Source of the DNA: Gilvibacter sp. SZ-19
GTDB taxonomy: Bacteria; Bacteroidota; Bacteroidia; Flavobacteriales; Flavobacteriaceae
Direction: 5' to 3'
DNA: 64,000 nt
Assembly (NCBI RefSeq): GCF_002163875.1
Contig: NZ_CP019333.1
Coordinates: 750,864 to 814,863, forward strand
Below are positions 17,883 to 25,610 of this stretch, in pieces. Numbering within the stretch: position 1 is the first letter of the stretch; the number at the start of each line of letters is the position of its first letter. A program made the position numbers and the translations under genes. The notes beneath the pieces are model-generated. The model saw only the letters and a program-made list of their open reading frames with translations, had not been told where the DNA came from and ran no database searches.

Positions 17883-18248
17883 ATGAACAACTCGAATAAA
17901 GCCCTCACAACGAACGATATTGTATCGCAGGTATTGAGTGATGCAATTATCTACGAACGCATCAATTACGCAATGAAAACAATCCTGAACGCTCATGGGG
18001 GTCAATCTTGCAATCATTGGCAAACCACTTACCACTATCAAGGGCTTCAAACAGCATATCAGCTATTGGGATTCACTGAAAATATTGCGTTTGAATCAAT
18101 CACTGACGAATTACACAAAGCCTTTTTTATAGCCCTGAAGGAAGACCAAAAGCTAAGTTCAAGTGATAGAGAACCCGCGCCGAAACTTGCGAAAACCGTG
18201 CTTTCTAATTGGATGAAAATAATCAGGAATCAAGGGTTCTTGAACTAA
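17883..18248 (+). CDS. uncharacterised protein cotranscribed with the integrase
   Basis: 121 residues, not recognised. The ATG abuts the integrase stop codon without a gap, so translation is probably coupled. It is soluble and mostly helical in appearance, with no signal peptide or evident motif; the NHWQTTYHYQG segment is rich in aromatic residues and histidine. A role in recombination or element control is inferred only from position. Confidence 0.55.
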   Translation: MNNSNKALTTNDIVSQVLSDAIIYERINYAMKTILNAHGGQSCNHWQTTYHYQGLQTAYQLLGFTENIAFESITDELHKAFFIALKEDQKLSSSDREPAPKLAKTVLSNWMKIIRNQGFLN

Positions 18249-18429
18249 TCGTTGAAAACTATGTTGAAAACACATAGCCGTGAAAATTTGGAATTGACAA
18301 GAAAATAATCTAGAATTGTTTCACACCTGTTCCTGTAATCATTACCGAAATAACAGGACAAGCATCTTCAACTCGGCAATTAGGCCACGCAATTTCAAGA
18401 CGGTTTAATCCGTCAATACCACATTCAAA
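18249..18429. promoter_or_regulatory. control region with inverted repeats before the HTH genes
   Basis: It contains CTATGT / ACATAG with a 7-base loop (near 18258-18276) and a second imperfect pair CCTGTT / AACAGG further right. Such repeats ahead of excisionase-like genes could be operators. No TAnnTTTG promoter box was identified with confidence. Confidence 0.35.
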
Positions 18430-18621
18430 ATGGCAAAGCCAAAATTAGTCACCGCTGGTGAAGCAAGCCTCATTTTAGGTTGTTCACGCAGTCAAGTTGA
18501 GCGACTACAGATTAAAGGAGAACTGAAGCCAGTTCCAACAATTCACGCAAGATTCTATTTCCGCGAATCAGATGTATTGACCCTAAAAGCAAAGTTGAAC
18601 GCAAAATCAGGAAGATCATGA
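18430..18621 (+). CDS. small HTH (excisionase-like) protein
   Basis: 63 residues, essentially a single HTH_17/MerR-like winged helix: LVTAGEASLILGCSRSQVERL followed by a wing and FRESDVLTLK. Proteins of this type act as excisionases or repressors in Bacteroidota elements. It overlaps the next HTH gene by 4 bases. Confidence 0.65.
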   Translation: MAKPKLVTAGEASLILGCSRSQVERLQIKGELKPVPTIHARFYFRESDVLTLKAKLNAKSGRS

Positions 18622-18893
18622 AAACCGTTCAACTTGTATCAATGACCCCTGAAGACCTGAAAGAACTGATCTTACCCGATATCAGAAAGATCATTGATCA
18701 GATTAAGACCGACTTCACACCGAAAGAACCAGAACAATACCTCACCACACAGGATGTAATGAACCTTTTACACATCAATAGAGGTACGGTTAACAATTGG
18801 CGAAAAAAGGGCATACTGACCGCCTATGGCATTGAAGGCAAGATTCTTTTTAAAAGGTCAGAAGTCCAAGAGGCAGTTCAATGTTTGGATTGA
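18618..18893 (+). CDS. helix-turn-helix (excisionase family) protein
   Basis: 91 residues. A helical N-terminal part (about 1-38) precedes an HTH_17 domain with LTTQDVMNLLHINRGTVNNW and a wing ending ILFKRSEVQEAV. This is the standard form of the DNA-binding proteins found beside integrases in Bacteroidota elements. The ATGA overlap with the preceding HTH gene suggests coupled expression. Probable role: excision directionality or control of the replication gene downstream. Confidence 0.7.
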   Translation: MKTVQLVSMTPEDLKELILPDIRKIIDQIKTDFTPKEPEQYLTTQDVMNLLHINRGTVNNWRKKGILTAYGIEGKILFKRSEVQEAVQCLD

Positions 18894-18899
18894 TGAGGT

Positions 18900-19811
18900 T
18901 TGATAGATTTCTTGAAACTTAGAACCCGATGCAAAAGTACAATCGATGCCCTGAAAGCGAATAAAATGCTTATCTGGGCATCAGATTGGGAGCAACTGAT
19001 GCGCGACAATGAAACTATTCAATCAAGACTAATCAAGATTTTAGATGAAGTTCAATTTGTCTTCTACGATGATCAATTAGAGGTCTTGATGCGTCCACAC
19101 AAGCTTTACAACAATAATCTTCACAATGCCAATGATTTTACCCCAGAGGATTGTATCGGCTTACTGAGAAAATTCTTTGATAAGCTAGAGATCAATGCCG
19201 ACCAACTCGAAGTTGTAAATATTGAATTTGGGGTTAACGTCAAATCTCCTGTTGAGGTAAAAGAACTGATAAGTTGTATAACCTATCACGATAAGAATGA
19301 ATTTAGAAATCATGTCGGCCTAGCTTATAGCAAGGTATCATCTTCTGTTAATAAATATGGACGCTTAAACAGATACAAACAAATAAAGGCCTATGCCAAA
19401 GGAGTGCAATATCCTCAGCATTGCAACCGAAACACATTCCGTTTCGAGATCAAATCGGATAGAAGAGCCTACATGATCCAAGTATTAAATGTTTGGAGCG
19501 TTTCTGATCTCTTTGACCCTTTATCGTACGATATCATGTCTGATTTGATCATAAGCGAGTGGCAAAGGGTTCTGATCTTGCAAAGACAAGTCGACACCTC
19601 ATCATTGACAAAACTAGAACAGAAGACAATTGAGAGATTAACCGATAGTCGAGAGTGGTATGAAATCAGTCAATCGCATCGAAATAGATTCAGTAAGTCT
19701 AAAAAACGTCTTGAACAATTAATGAAGAAAACACCCCAATGCTACAAAAGCTTACTCACAACTGAAATCGAGACTAAAATTGAACTTCTATCTGTAGGGT
19801 GCAAATTTTAG
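18900..19811 (+). CDS. probable replication initiation protein (gpII/X-like)
   Basis: 303 residues. The TTG start gives IDFLKLR at the N-terminus, similar to the opening of phage/plasmid II/X-type replication proteins. The segment LYNNNLHNANDFTPEDC, the strand VNIEFGVN, and IKAYAKG followed by FRFEIKSDRR recall conserved blocks of rolling-circle replication proteins in Bacteroidota elements. I did not identify a definite catalytic tyrosine pair. If correct, the element can replicate after excision. It starts 6 bases after the HTH gene. The assignment is from pattern memory and needs a profile search. Confidence 0.5.
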   Translation: MIDFLKLRTRCKSTIDALKANKMLIWASDWEQLMRDNETIQSRLIKILDEVQFVFYDDQLEVLMRPHKLYNNNLHNANDFTPEDCIGLLRKFFDKLEINADQLEVVNIEFGVNVKSPVEVKELISCITYHDKNEFRNHVGLAYSKVSSSVNKYGRLNRYKQIKAYAKGVQYPQHCNRNTFRFEIKSDRRAYMIQVLNVWSVSDLFDPLSYDIMSDLIISEWQRVLILQRQVDTSSLTKLEQKTIERLTDSREWYEISQSHRNRFSKSKKRLEQLMKKTPQCYKSLLTTEIETKIELLSVGCKF

Positions 19812-19829
19812 ACCCATACAAAGACTTGG

Positions 19830-19878
19830 AAGGGGTGCAATATTTAGAGTAGTATAGGCAAATACTGCACCCTTTTGT
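19830..19878 (+). terminator. long inverted repeat after the replication gene
   Basis: AAGGGGTGCAATATT (19830-19844) pairs with AATACTGCACCCTTT (19861-19875) with one or two mismatches and is followed by TTGT. It is a likely terminator; a role in replication is also possible given the neighbour. Confidence 0.5.
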
Positions 19879-19911
19879 ATCTTTCAGAAATAAGAATCAA
19901 GAAAACTAAAG

Positions 19912-20400
19912 ATGAGGTTTAGAAATTACTTTCTTGTAGTATTGATGTTCTTCATCAGCTTCAAGATTTTCAGTCAAGAATTTACAGTGAAGTATGATTT
20001 CATAACATGGACAATGGAATTTGAAATACCTTCTGATCAGTTCTTCATTTATGCCAAGAAACATCCGCTGTTAAGAGGAATGAGCGAAAGTGGCGGTGAT
20101 CTGCCAGCAAAGAAAGCTTCATGCGATCAACGTGGTACAGCAATTTTCATGAGAAACCCAGTCAAGGCAGCTGTGATTATCGAAAGAACAGATAAAGGCT
20201 ACAAAATACAGGTTGATAACTTTCGTTTTGAGAACCAAACCCAAATCAATCTCGGAAATGTCGAGACCAATGTAGATGAAACGCCAATTGAAGATTACTT
20301 ACTGAGAAAAAAAGATCAAACAATTCGGAAAAACAAACAAGCACAGAAAGACCTGCAATGCTTGAGTGAATACCTCACTGAATTGTTCACCCCTAAATAG
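19912..20400 (+). CDS. small exported protein of unknown function
   Basis: 162 residues. A clear signal peptide (hydrophobic LVVLMFFISF ending at FSQ, about residue 22) indicates export to the periplasm; there is no lipobox. The rest mixes beta strands (IIERTDKGYKIQVDNFRF) with a charged C-terminal helix. It faintly resembles periplasmic DUF4468-type proteins, but I cannot assign it. It has its own upstream gap and may be cargo unrelated to element transfer. Confidence 0.55.
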   Translation: MRFRNYFLVVLMFFISFKIFSQEFTVKYDFITWTMEFEIPSDQFFIYAKKHPLLRGMSESGGDLPAKKASCDQRGTAIFMRNPVKAAVIIERTDKGYKIQVDNFRFENQTQINLGNVETNVDETPIEDYLLRKKDQTIRKNKQAQKDLQCLSEYLTELFTPK

Positions 20401-20646
20401 AAATGCCAGCACTACGCGCGCGCGAGAATCGAACTATTATTGGCCTACATGAAAAGAAAATCGAACCACTACGCGCGCACGCGCGAGGGAGCCATTCCTT
20501 TTTGACTTTCCCATAAAGTGAAATCACTTTTCTTTATATTTGATAAATCTCCCCGTTTTTAATAACAGATCAAGGCTTTTCATTTGGTACGCCATTAAAT
20601 GACGCTACCTTCAAATTGACAGACCTGATCATAAAACTCTCCAAAA
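20401..20646. other. gap with two alternating CG tracts
   Basis: Runs of alternating purine/pyrimidine, mostly CG, occur at 20413-20424 and 20470-20486. Each is part of a copy of CACTACGCGCGC. They stand out in otherwise A/T-rich DNA and could adopt Z-form. No gene or clear promoter is seen. Confidence 0.5.
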
Positions 20647-21132
20647 ATGGGATTATTCAACCGTAAAAAAAGGGAAATACCGTTCGTAAAACCGAAGAAT
20701 AATTGCGCGGACAAACTTTCTACATTGAACGTGCTACCAAAGGACTTCGACTTCTCAACTATGGAAGAAATCGAAGTTTCTCTGAGTGAAGAATTAGAAG
20801 GTGTTGTGAAGGCTTATGACATCAACTATGAAGACGCGGAAGGAGATTTCGATAGCCTGAGCATTACGGAGAAAGAAAACGGAAAAAGGGAACTGTTCGC
20901 GATTCAAGTGAATCGAGGTGAGAAATCATTAAGAGACTTAGTTGATAAATACTGTGATACTCTCGGCGATCCTCAAGGTGTGTATTCAAAATTTCATAAA
21001 ACTGACTTAATGATGATGCAGGATTACGATGCAATGGAGATGAGAGATTGGCGGTTCTCGGATTACACAATATGCATCGGATACAATCTACGCGATGCTG
21101 AAGTGTATTTTGTGCGAATCACCGAATTATAG
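20647..21132 (+). CDS. uncharacterised acidic cargo protein
   Basis: 161 residues, not recognised. A basic start (FNRKKRE) leads to a strongly acidic body with several Glu/Asp clusters. The later part (LVDKYCDTLG, then MRDWRFSDYTICIGY and DAEVYFVRITEL) suggests a small alpha+beta domain ending in beta strands. The acidity and size resemble immunity-type or inhibitor proteins, but there is no specific match. It lies 20 bases upstream of a larger gene in the same direction, so the two are probably one operon at the tRNA-proximal end of the element, a common cargo position. Confidence 0.5.
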   Translation: MGLFNRKKREIPFVKPKNNCADKLSTLNVLPKDFDFSTMEEIEVSLSEELEGVVKAYDINYEDAEGDFDSLSITEKENGKRELFAIQVNRGEKSLRDLVDKYCDTLGDPQGVYSKFHKTDLMMMQDYDAMEMRDWRFSDYTICIGYNLRDAEVYFVRITEL

Positions 21133-21152
21133 AAACATTTCAGTAAGTCAAA

Positions 21153-21962
21153 ATGAAAAAAAAGAAATTCAATCAGATTGATTATATCGTTGAGAATCTT
21201 GCAAGTAGCTTTTCAAAAATTGAAAATTTTGAACTACTCCAAGAATCAGAGGAAGGAAGAAAATTATTCGATTTTATTGTAAAATCTATCGCTGATATGG
21301 AATCATTTCAGTCACTATTTCTGAACTACTACATACCAGCTTCAAATAAATCCATTGCTGATAGTTGGAGTCAAATCTCAAGTTCTAAATACAAACACCT
21401 ATTAAACATATCAAAGTCCGACCTGAAGGACAACTTGTACGAAACCATTAGGCTTGGTTACGTAGGTTTATTTCATAAGTATGAGTCATATTTAAAGGCA
21501 TTAGTTGATGCGGTAAATTTTCTTCTTAAAGAATTGAATGAAATTAGCGATCTATTGAGCATTGAGAAATACTGTCAAAGGGAGTACGGCATCAATATTT
21601 ATAAATCTCATAACCATTTCGCGATTACCTGCAAAGTGAATTACATCTCAAACTGCATAAAACACTACGACGGCCTCCCAGTCAAAGAACCAATTCACGA
21701 GCGTTTTGCTCATTTTAGTAAAGACGAGAAAATACAAATTGAAAGAGACGAGTTCAAATCTGATATTGATCGAATGAAAGGGCATTGTGAATTGCTCTTA
21801 TCGCAAATTTTGGCAATAGGCTTTAAACAATTCATTGAATCAGAGATACACGGAGAAAATGAAAATGCTAGAGTATTAAAAGAGAAGTACGATCAAATTT
21901 TGAAAAACTTTGAATACACCCTATCGGATTTCTCAAATCCAAGGAACTACTTTACTCAATAA
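21153..21962 (+). CDS. uncharacterised helical cargo protein
   Basis: 269 residues, not recognised. It appears all helical and charged, with no signal peptide or membrane span. The middle has SHNHFAITCKVNYISNCIKHYDG. Its N-x-x-K-H pattern is reminiscent of HEPN-like or RiboL-PSP-type helical domains, but the canonical R-x4-6-H is not clear. Its operon partner at 20647 is acidic and smaller. A defence or toxin-immunity role is a guess from position. Confidence 0.45.
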   Translation: MKKKKFNQIDYIVENLASSFSKIENFELLQESEEGRKLFDFIVKSIADMESFQSLFLNYYIPASNKSIADSWSQISSSKYKHLLNISKSDLKDNLYETIRLGYVGLFHKYESYLKALVDAVNFLLKELNEISDLLSIEKYCQREYGINIYKSHNHFAITCKVNYISNCIKHYDGLPVKEPIHERFAHFSKDEKIQIERDEFKSDIDRMKGHCELLLSQILAIGFKQFIESEIHGENENARVLKEKYDQILKNFEYTLSDFSNPRNYFTQ

Positions 21963-21994
21963 GAAAGCGTATCAATCGATAGTATTCTTGAATT

Positions 21995-22016
21995 GTTGAC
22001 CATTTGTTGCCCAAAT
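21995..22016 (+). repeat. paired 11-bp repeats at the right end (putative arm sites)
   Basis: GTTGACCATTT is directly followed by GTTGCCCAAAT. The second 11-mer is identical to the first repeat at the left end; the order of the two types is swapped. They lie 54 bases inside the right 23-bp core. Confidence 0.6.
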
Positions 22017-22021
22017 TATCG

Positions 22022-22064
22022 AATAAAAAAACCGCAAGCTTTGAATTTCAATAACTTACGGTTT
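22022..22064 (-). terminator. element-borne terminator after tRNA-Leu
   Basis: On the minus strand AAACCGTAAG pairs with CTTGCGGTTT (one mismatch) and is followed by a T-run, starting about 8 bases after the tRNA-Leu 3' end. It lies inside the element and would replace the original terminator, now 5.7 kb away. Confidence 0.65.
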
Positions 22065-22070
22065 AATCTT

Positions 22071-22093
22071 GTACAGAAGGCGGGACTTGAACC
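22071..22093. repeat. right attachment-site copy, part of the intact tRNA-Leu
   Basis: 23 bases identical to 16383-16405. Here they complete a full tRNA-Leu gene. Confidence 0.9.
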
Positions 22094-22157
22094 CGCACGG
22101 GCATTACTGCCCATTGGATTTTAAGTCCAACGTGTCTACCAATTCCACCACTTCTGC
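22072..22157 (-). tRNA. tRNA-Leu (anticodon TAA)
   Basis: An 86-base tRNA with a long variable arm, as expected for leucine. The acceptor GCAGAAG pairs with CTTCTGT (the terminal pair is a G-U wobble); discriminator A; the anticodon loop ACTTAAAATCC gives TAA; the T-loop is GGTTCAAGTCC. CCA is not encoded. Its 3' 22-23 bases are the element attachment core. Confidence 0.93.
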
Positions 22158-22189
22158 AACTTGGACTTAAATGGCAGTTAGCCATTTTG

Positions 22190-22262
22190 AGCGAAAAACG
22201 GGATTCGAACCCGCGACCTCCACCTTGGCAAGGTGGCGCTCTACCAACTGAGCTATTTTCGC
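22190..22262 (-). tRNA. tRNA-Gly (anticodon GCC)
   Basis: A 73-base cloverleaf: acceptor GCGAAAA / TTTTCGC, D-loop with AGCTCAGTTGGTAGAGC, anticodon stem CCACCTTGCCAAGGTGG (anticodon GCC), and T-arm GGTTCGAATCCC. It lies 32 bases upstream of tRNA-Leu on the same strand, so the two are likely one transcript. Confidence 0.95.
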
Positions 22263-22354
22263 GTGTTTAAAAGAACGTGCTCTTTGTTGTAAGAGCGGAG
22301 GCAAATTTAAAACTTTTATGAGAAAACAAAAGTATTTTTTTGAGAATATTCTAG

Positions 22355-24970
22355 CTATTTCTTGAGGCGTTCTGCACGATTACGGCTAAGCAGACGTTTG
22401 ATCTCATTGAGTTTCATAAGAGCCTCTACCGGAGTTAAGGTATCTATGTCTAGCTCTAGTATCTCATCTCTTATTTCTTCTAGTAAAGGATCGTCCAAGC
22501 GGATAAAACTGAGTTGTAGCTCTTCTTCCGCAACCTGGCTCATCTTATCGTTCAGTTGCTCAGACGAATGCGAGGTTTCCAGTCGCTTTAAGATCTTGTT
22601 GGACCTTTTTATTACCGTATCGGGCATCCCGGCCATCTTGGCCACATGAATCCCAAAACTGTGGTGAGAACCTCCAGGGACCAATTTGCGCAAGAACAAT
22701 ACATTATCCGAAGTCTCCTTTACAGACACATTGTAATTCTTAATACGCTCAAAGCGATCGGTCATTTCATTGAGCTCGTGGTAGTGCGTTGCAAACAGCG
22801 TCTTAGGTCTGGCAGGATGCTCATGCAAATACTCGCTTATGGCCCAAGCAATAGAGATTCCATCATAAGTACTGGTTCCGCGACCAATTTCGTCTAAAAG
22901 GACCAAAGACCTTTCAGAAATATTATTGAGAATGCTCGCCGTCTCGTTCATCTCTACCATAAATGTAGATTCTCCCATAGAGATATTGTCGCTGGCCCCT
23001 ACTCGAGTAAAGATCTTATCTACCACACCCAAATCTGCCGAAGCTGCAGGGACAAAGCATCCCATTTGCGCCATCAGCGAGATCAATGCTGTTTGCCTTA
23101 AAATAGCAGACTTACCACTCATATTGGGCCCAGTGATCATGATGAGTTGTTGCTGCTCACGATCTAAAAAGACATCGTTGGCTACATAGGGCGTATCTGG
23201 CGGGAGTTGTTTTTCGATCACCGGATGACGGCCATCTTTGATATTGATCTCAAAACCGTCGTTCATTTGCGGGCGAGTATATTTGGCGCTAATAGCCAAA
23301 TGCGCAAAACTACACAGACAATCTATTGCGGCCACAGCCTGGGCATTGGCCTGTAGCTTGGCCAAATACGGCATAATAGCTTGTAAAAGCTCCTGATACA
23401 AATTAGATTCTAAAATGGCGATCTGCGCCTCTGCGCCTTGAATCTTCTGCTCGTATTCTTTGAGTTCTTCGGTAATATAGCGCTCTGAATTAACCAGCGT
23501 CTGCTTGCGGATCCAATGTTCCGGCACTTTGTCTTTATGCGTATTTCGAACCTCAATATAGTAGCCAAATACGTTGTTAGAAGCGATCTTGAGCGAGCTG
23601 ATTCCGGTTTGTTCCGCCTCTCTGGCAACCATTTGATCCAAATAGGCGATACCGCCTCCGGCTATCTCGCGCAATTCGTCCAATTCGGCATTAAAGCCAG
23701 TAGCGATCACTTTCCCTTTAGAAAGTAAAATTGGTGCTTCTTCGTCTAAGGTAGCCTTGATCTGTTCTCTTAGTGCATCACAAGGATCTAATTTTTCTAG
23801 TAGGTCATTGAAAATATCTCCAGACCCATCTTGCACCGCTTGTATTAGAGGAACCAGGGCTTCAAGAGAATTTTTTAGTTGCACTACTTCCCTAGGATTC
23901 ACTTTAGCCGTAGCAACTTTCGAGGCCAAGCGCTCCAGATCTCTGATATAACCCAGTTGTGCTCTTAGGCGATCCAGAGCTTCCGGATTAGATACCCAAT
24001 GCGCCACCTGATCGTGTCTGCTATTAATCGCATTAAGGTCTTTCAACGGTAAGGCAAGCCATCGCTGCATCATACGCCCTCCCATAGGAGATTGGGTATG
24101 ATCTAGAATATCCAATAGGGTTACTGCCTCCGGACTGGAACGATGATACAGTTCTAAGTTGCGAATGGTGAATTGGTCCATCCACAGATACTTATCTGCA
24201 GCGATCCTTGAAATATTCGTGATATGCTCTAAACGCGAATGCTGTGTCTCTTGCAAATAATGCATAATGGCTCCTGCAGCGATCTGTGCCTGCTCCATTT
24301 GCTCCACACCAAATCCTTTTAAGTTTAGTGTATTGAAATGCTGAGTAAGCTTTTCCTTGGCATACTCGGGTTGAAAGACCCAATCTTCTAAATAAAATAC
24401 ATTGAGAGCTGCAGAAAAATGATCTTTGAACCAAGTGCGTTTTTGCTTGGAGAACAAAACCTCTGCCGGACCAAAGTTTTGCAAAAGCTTTTGAATATAG
24501 ATCAAGCTGCCTTCTGCCACCAAAAACTCTCCGGTAGAAATATCTAAAAAGGCCACCCCTAATTCTTTCTTAGACGGATAAATAGCCGCTAAGAAATTGT
24601 TCTTCTTGGCTTGTAGAATATCGTCGTTAATAGCAACTCCTGGAGTAACCAGTTCGGTAACACCTCGCTTTACTATGGTCTTGGTTTGCTTCGGATCTTC
24701 GAGTTGATCGCAAATTGCCACGCGGCAACCTGCAGTGACCAACTTAGGCAAATAGGTATTAAGCGCGTGATGTGGAAACCCAGCTAATTCGGTCTTGTCT
24801 CCACCGTTGTTTCTGGCCGTTAGTGTTATGTTGAGAATCTTTGCGGCACGCACGGCGTCTTCTCCAAAGGTCTCGTAAAAATCTCCAACTCGAAAAAGCA
24901 AGAGCGCATCAGGGTGCTTGGCCTTGATGGCATTGTATTGCTTCATTAAAGGAGTGACTTTTGTGGCCAT
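22355..24970 (-). CDS. mutS: DNA mismatch repair protein MutS
   Basis: 871 residues, full-length MutS1. The mismatch-reading N-terminal motif is GDFYETFGEDA (Phe-x-Glu type). The ATPase Walker A is GPNMSGKSAILRQ, Walker B is LVLLDEIGRGTSTYDG, and FATHYHELNEM completes the signature. It recognises mismatches and recruits MutL. It is not next to mutL. It ends about 90 bases from the start of tRNA-Gly, on the same strand. Confidence 0.97.
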   Translation of the reverse strand: MATKVTPLMKQYNAIKAKHPDALLLFRVGDFYETFGEDAVRAAKILNITLTARNNGGDKTELAGFPHHALNTYLPKLVTAGCRVAICDQLEDPKQTKTIVKRGVTELVTPGVAINDDILQAKKNNFLAAIYPSKKELGVAFLDISTGEFLVAEGSLIYIQKLLQNFGPAEVLFSKQKRTWFKDHFSAALNVFYLEDWVFQPEYAKEKLTQHFNTLNLKGFGVEQMEQAQIAAGAIMHYLQETQHSRLEHITNISRIAADKYLWMDQFTIRNLELYHRSSPEAVTLLDILDHTQSPMGGRMMQRWLALPLKDLNAINSRHDQVAHWVSNPEALDRLRAQLGYIRDLERLASKVATAKVNPREVVQLKNSLEALVPLIQAVQDGSGDIFNDLLEKLDPCDALREQIKATLDEEAPILLSKGKVIATGFNAELDELREIAGGGIAYLDQMVAREAEQTGISSLKIASNNVFGYYIEVRNTHKDKVPEHWIRKQTLVNSERYITEELKEYEQKIQGAEAQIAILESNLYQELLQAIMPYLAKLQANAQAVAAIDCLCSFAHLAISAKYTRPQMNDGFEINIKDGRHPVIEKQLPPDTPYVANDVFLDREQQQLIMITGPNMSGKSAILRQTALISLMAQMGCFVPAASADLGVVDKIFTRVGASDNISMGESTFMVEMNETASILNNISERSLVLLDEIGRGTSTYDGISIAWAISEYLHEHPARPKTLFATHYHELNEMTDRFERIKNYNVSVKETSDNVLFLRKLVPGGSHHSFGIHVAKMAGMPDTVIKRSNKILKRLETSHSSEQLNDKMSQVAEEELQLSFIRLDDPLLEEIRDEILELDIDTLTPVEALMKLNEIKRLLSRNRAERLKK

Positions 24971-25073
24971 AAATAGGGTTGAAAAGCTAAAGTAGAAAAA
25001 CTGCGATTTTTAGAGAAGATCGAGCCCTTAGAGTTATTCCCTTTTATTAACAATAGGCTACCTTTGCACTCGC

Positions 25074-25610
25074 ATGAGTGACTTTAGAAAACTTCGCAAT
25101 AGCGAACTGGATCGTTTGGAGGTTGCAGCGTTTAAATCCGCAGCAAAAACACCTCTAATAGTTGTGCTGGATAACATCCGCAGTCTAAACAATGTAGGGA
25201 GTGTCTTTAGAACCTCAGACGCCTTTAGGATCGAAAAAATCTACCTCTGTGGAATCACTGCCACTCCTCCGCATAAAGACATTCAAAAAACAGCTTTAGG
25301 AGCTACAGATAGCGTAGCTTGGGAGTACGCTGAAGACTGTGCAGAGTTGATCAAAAAGCTCAAAGCCGAAGGCGTTGTCAGCTTTGCTGTTGAGCAAACA
25401 GAAAATTCCATAAGCTTAAGTGAATTCACCCCACAACAAACACCACTAGCAGTTGTTTTTGGCAACGAAGTAAAAGGCGTGCAGCAAAGTGTTATAGACT
25501 GCTGTGACGGGGTGATAGAGATTCCGCAGATCGGCACCAAACACTCCCTGAACATCGCTGTTAGCGCAGGCGTGGTTCTTTGGGATATCTTCCAGAAATT
25601 AAACGGCTAA
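25074..25610 (+). CDS. SpoU/TrmH-family RNA 2'-O-methyltransferase
   Basis: A 178-residue SPOUT enzyme. The three motifs are visible: NVGSVFRTSD (motif 1), VFGNEVKGV (motif 2) and IPQIGTKHSLNIAVSAGVV (motif 3, forming the knot that binds S-adenosylmethionine). There is no extra N-terminal substrate-binding domain, so the target (tRNA or rRNA ribose) is uncertain. A TACCTTTG promoter box is at 25059-25066, 8 bases before the ATG. The stop abuts the stop of the convergent folK-dNK gene. Confidence 0.88.
   Translation: MSDFRKLRNSELDRLEVAAFKSAAKTPLIVVLDNIRSLNNVGSVFRTSDAFRIEKIYLCGITATPPHKDIQKTALGATDSVAWEYAEDCAELIKKLKAEGVVSFAVEQTENSISLSEFTPQQTPLAVVFGNEVKGVQQSVIDCCDGVIEIPQIGTKHSLNIAVSAGVVLWDIFQKLNG

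Larger units (their letters stand above)
16383..22093. mobile_element. integrated element in the tRNA-Leu 3' end (about 5.7 kb)
   Basis: It is bounded by a 23-bp direct repeat that is the 3' end of tRNA-Leu (16383-16405 and 22071-22093). Inside are a tyrosine integrase, two excisionase-like HTH proteins, a probable replication protein, one exported protein and two unknown cargo genes, all on the + strand. The DNA looks richer in A and T than its surroundings. No relaxase, conjugation or capsid gene is visible, so it resembles a small integrative element or satellite. Excision by the repeats would release a circle of 5688 bp. Confidence 0.88.
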
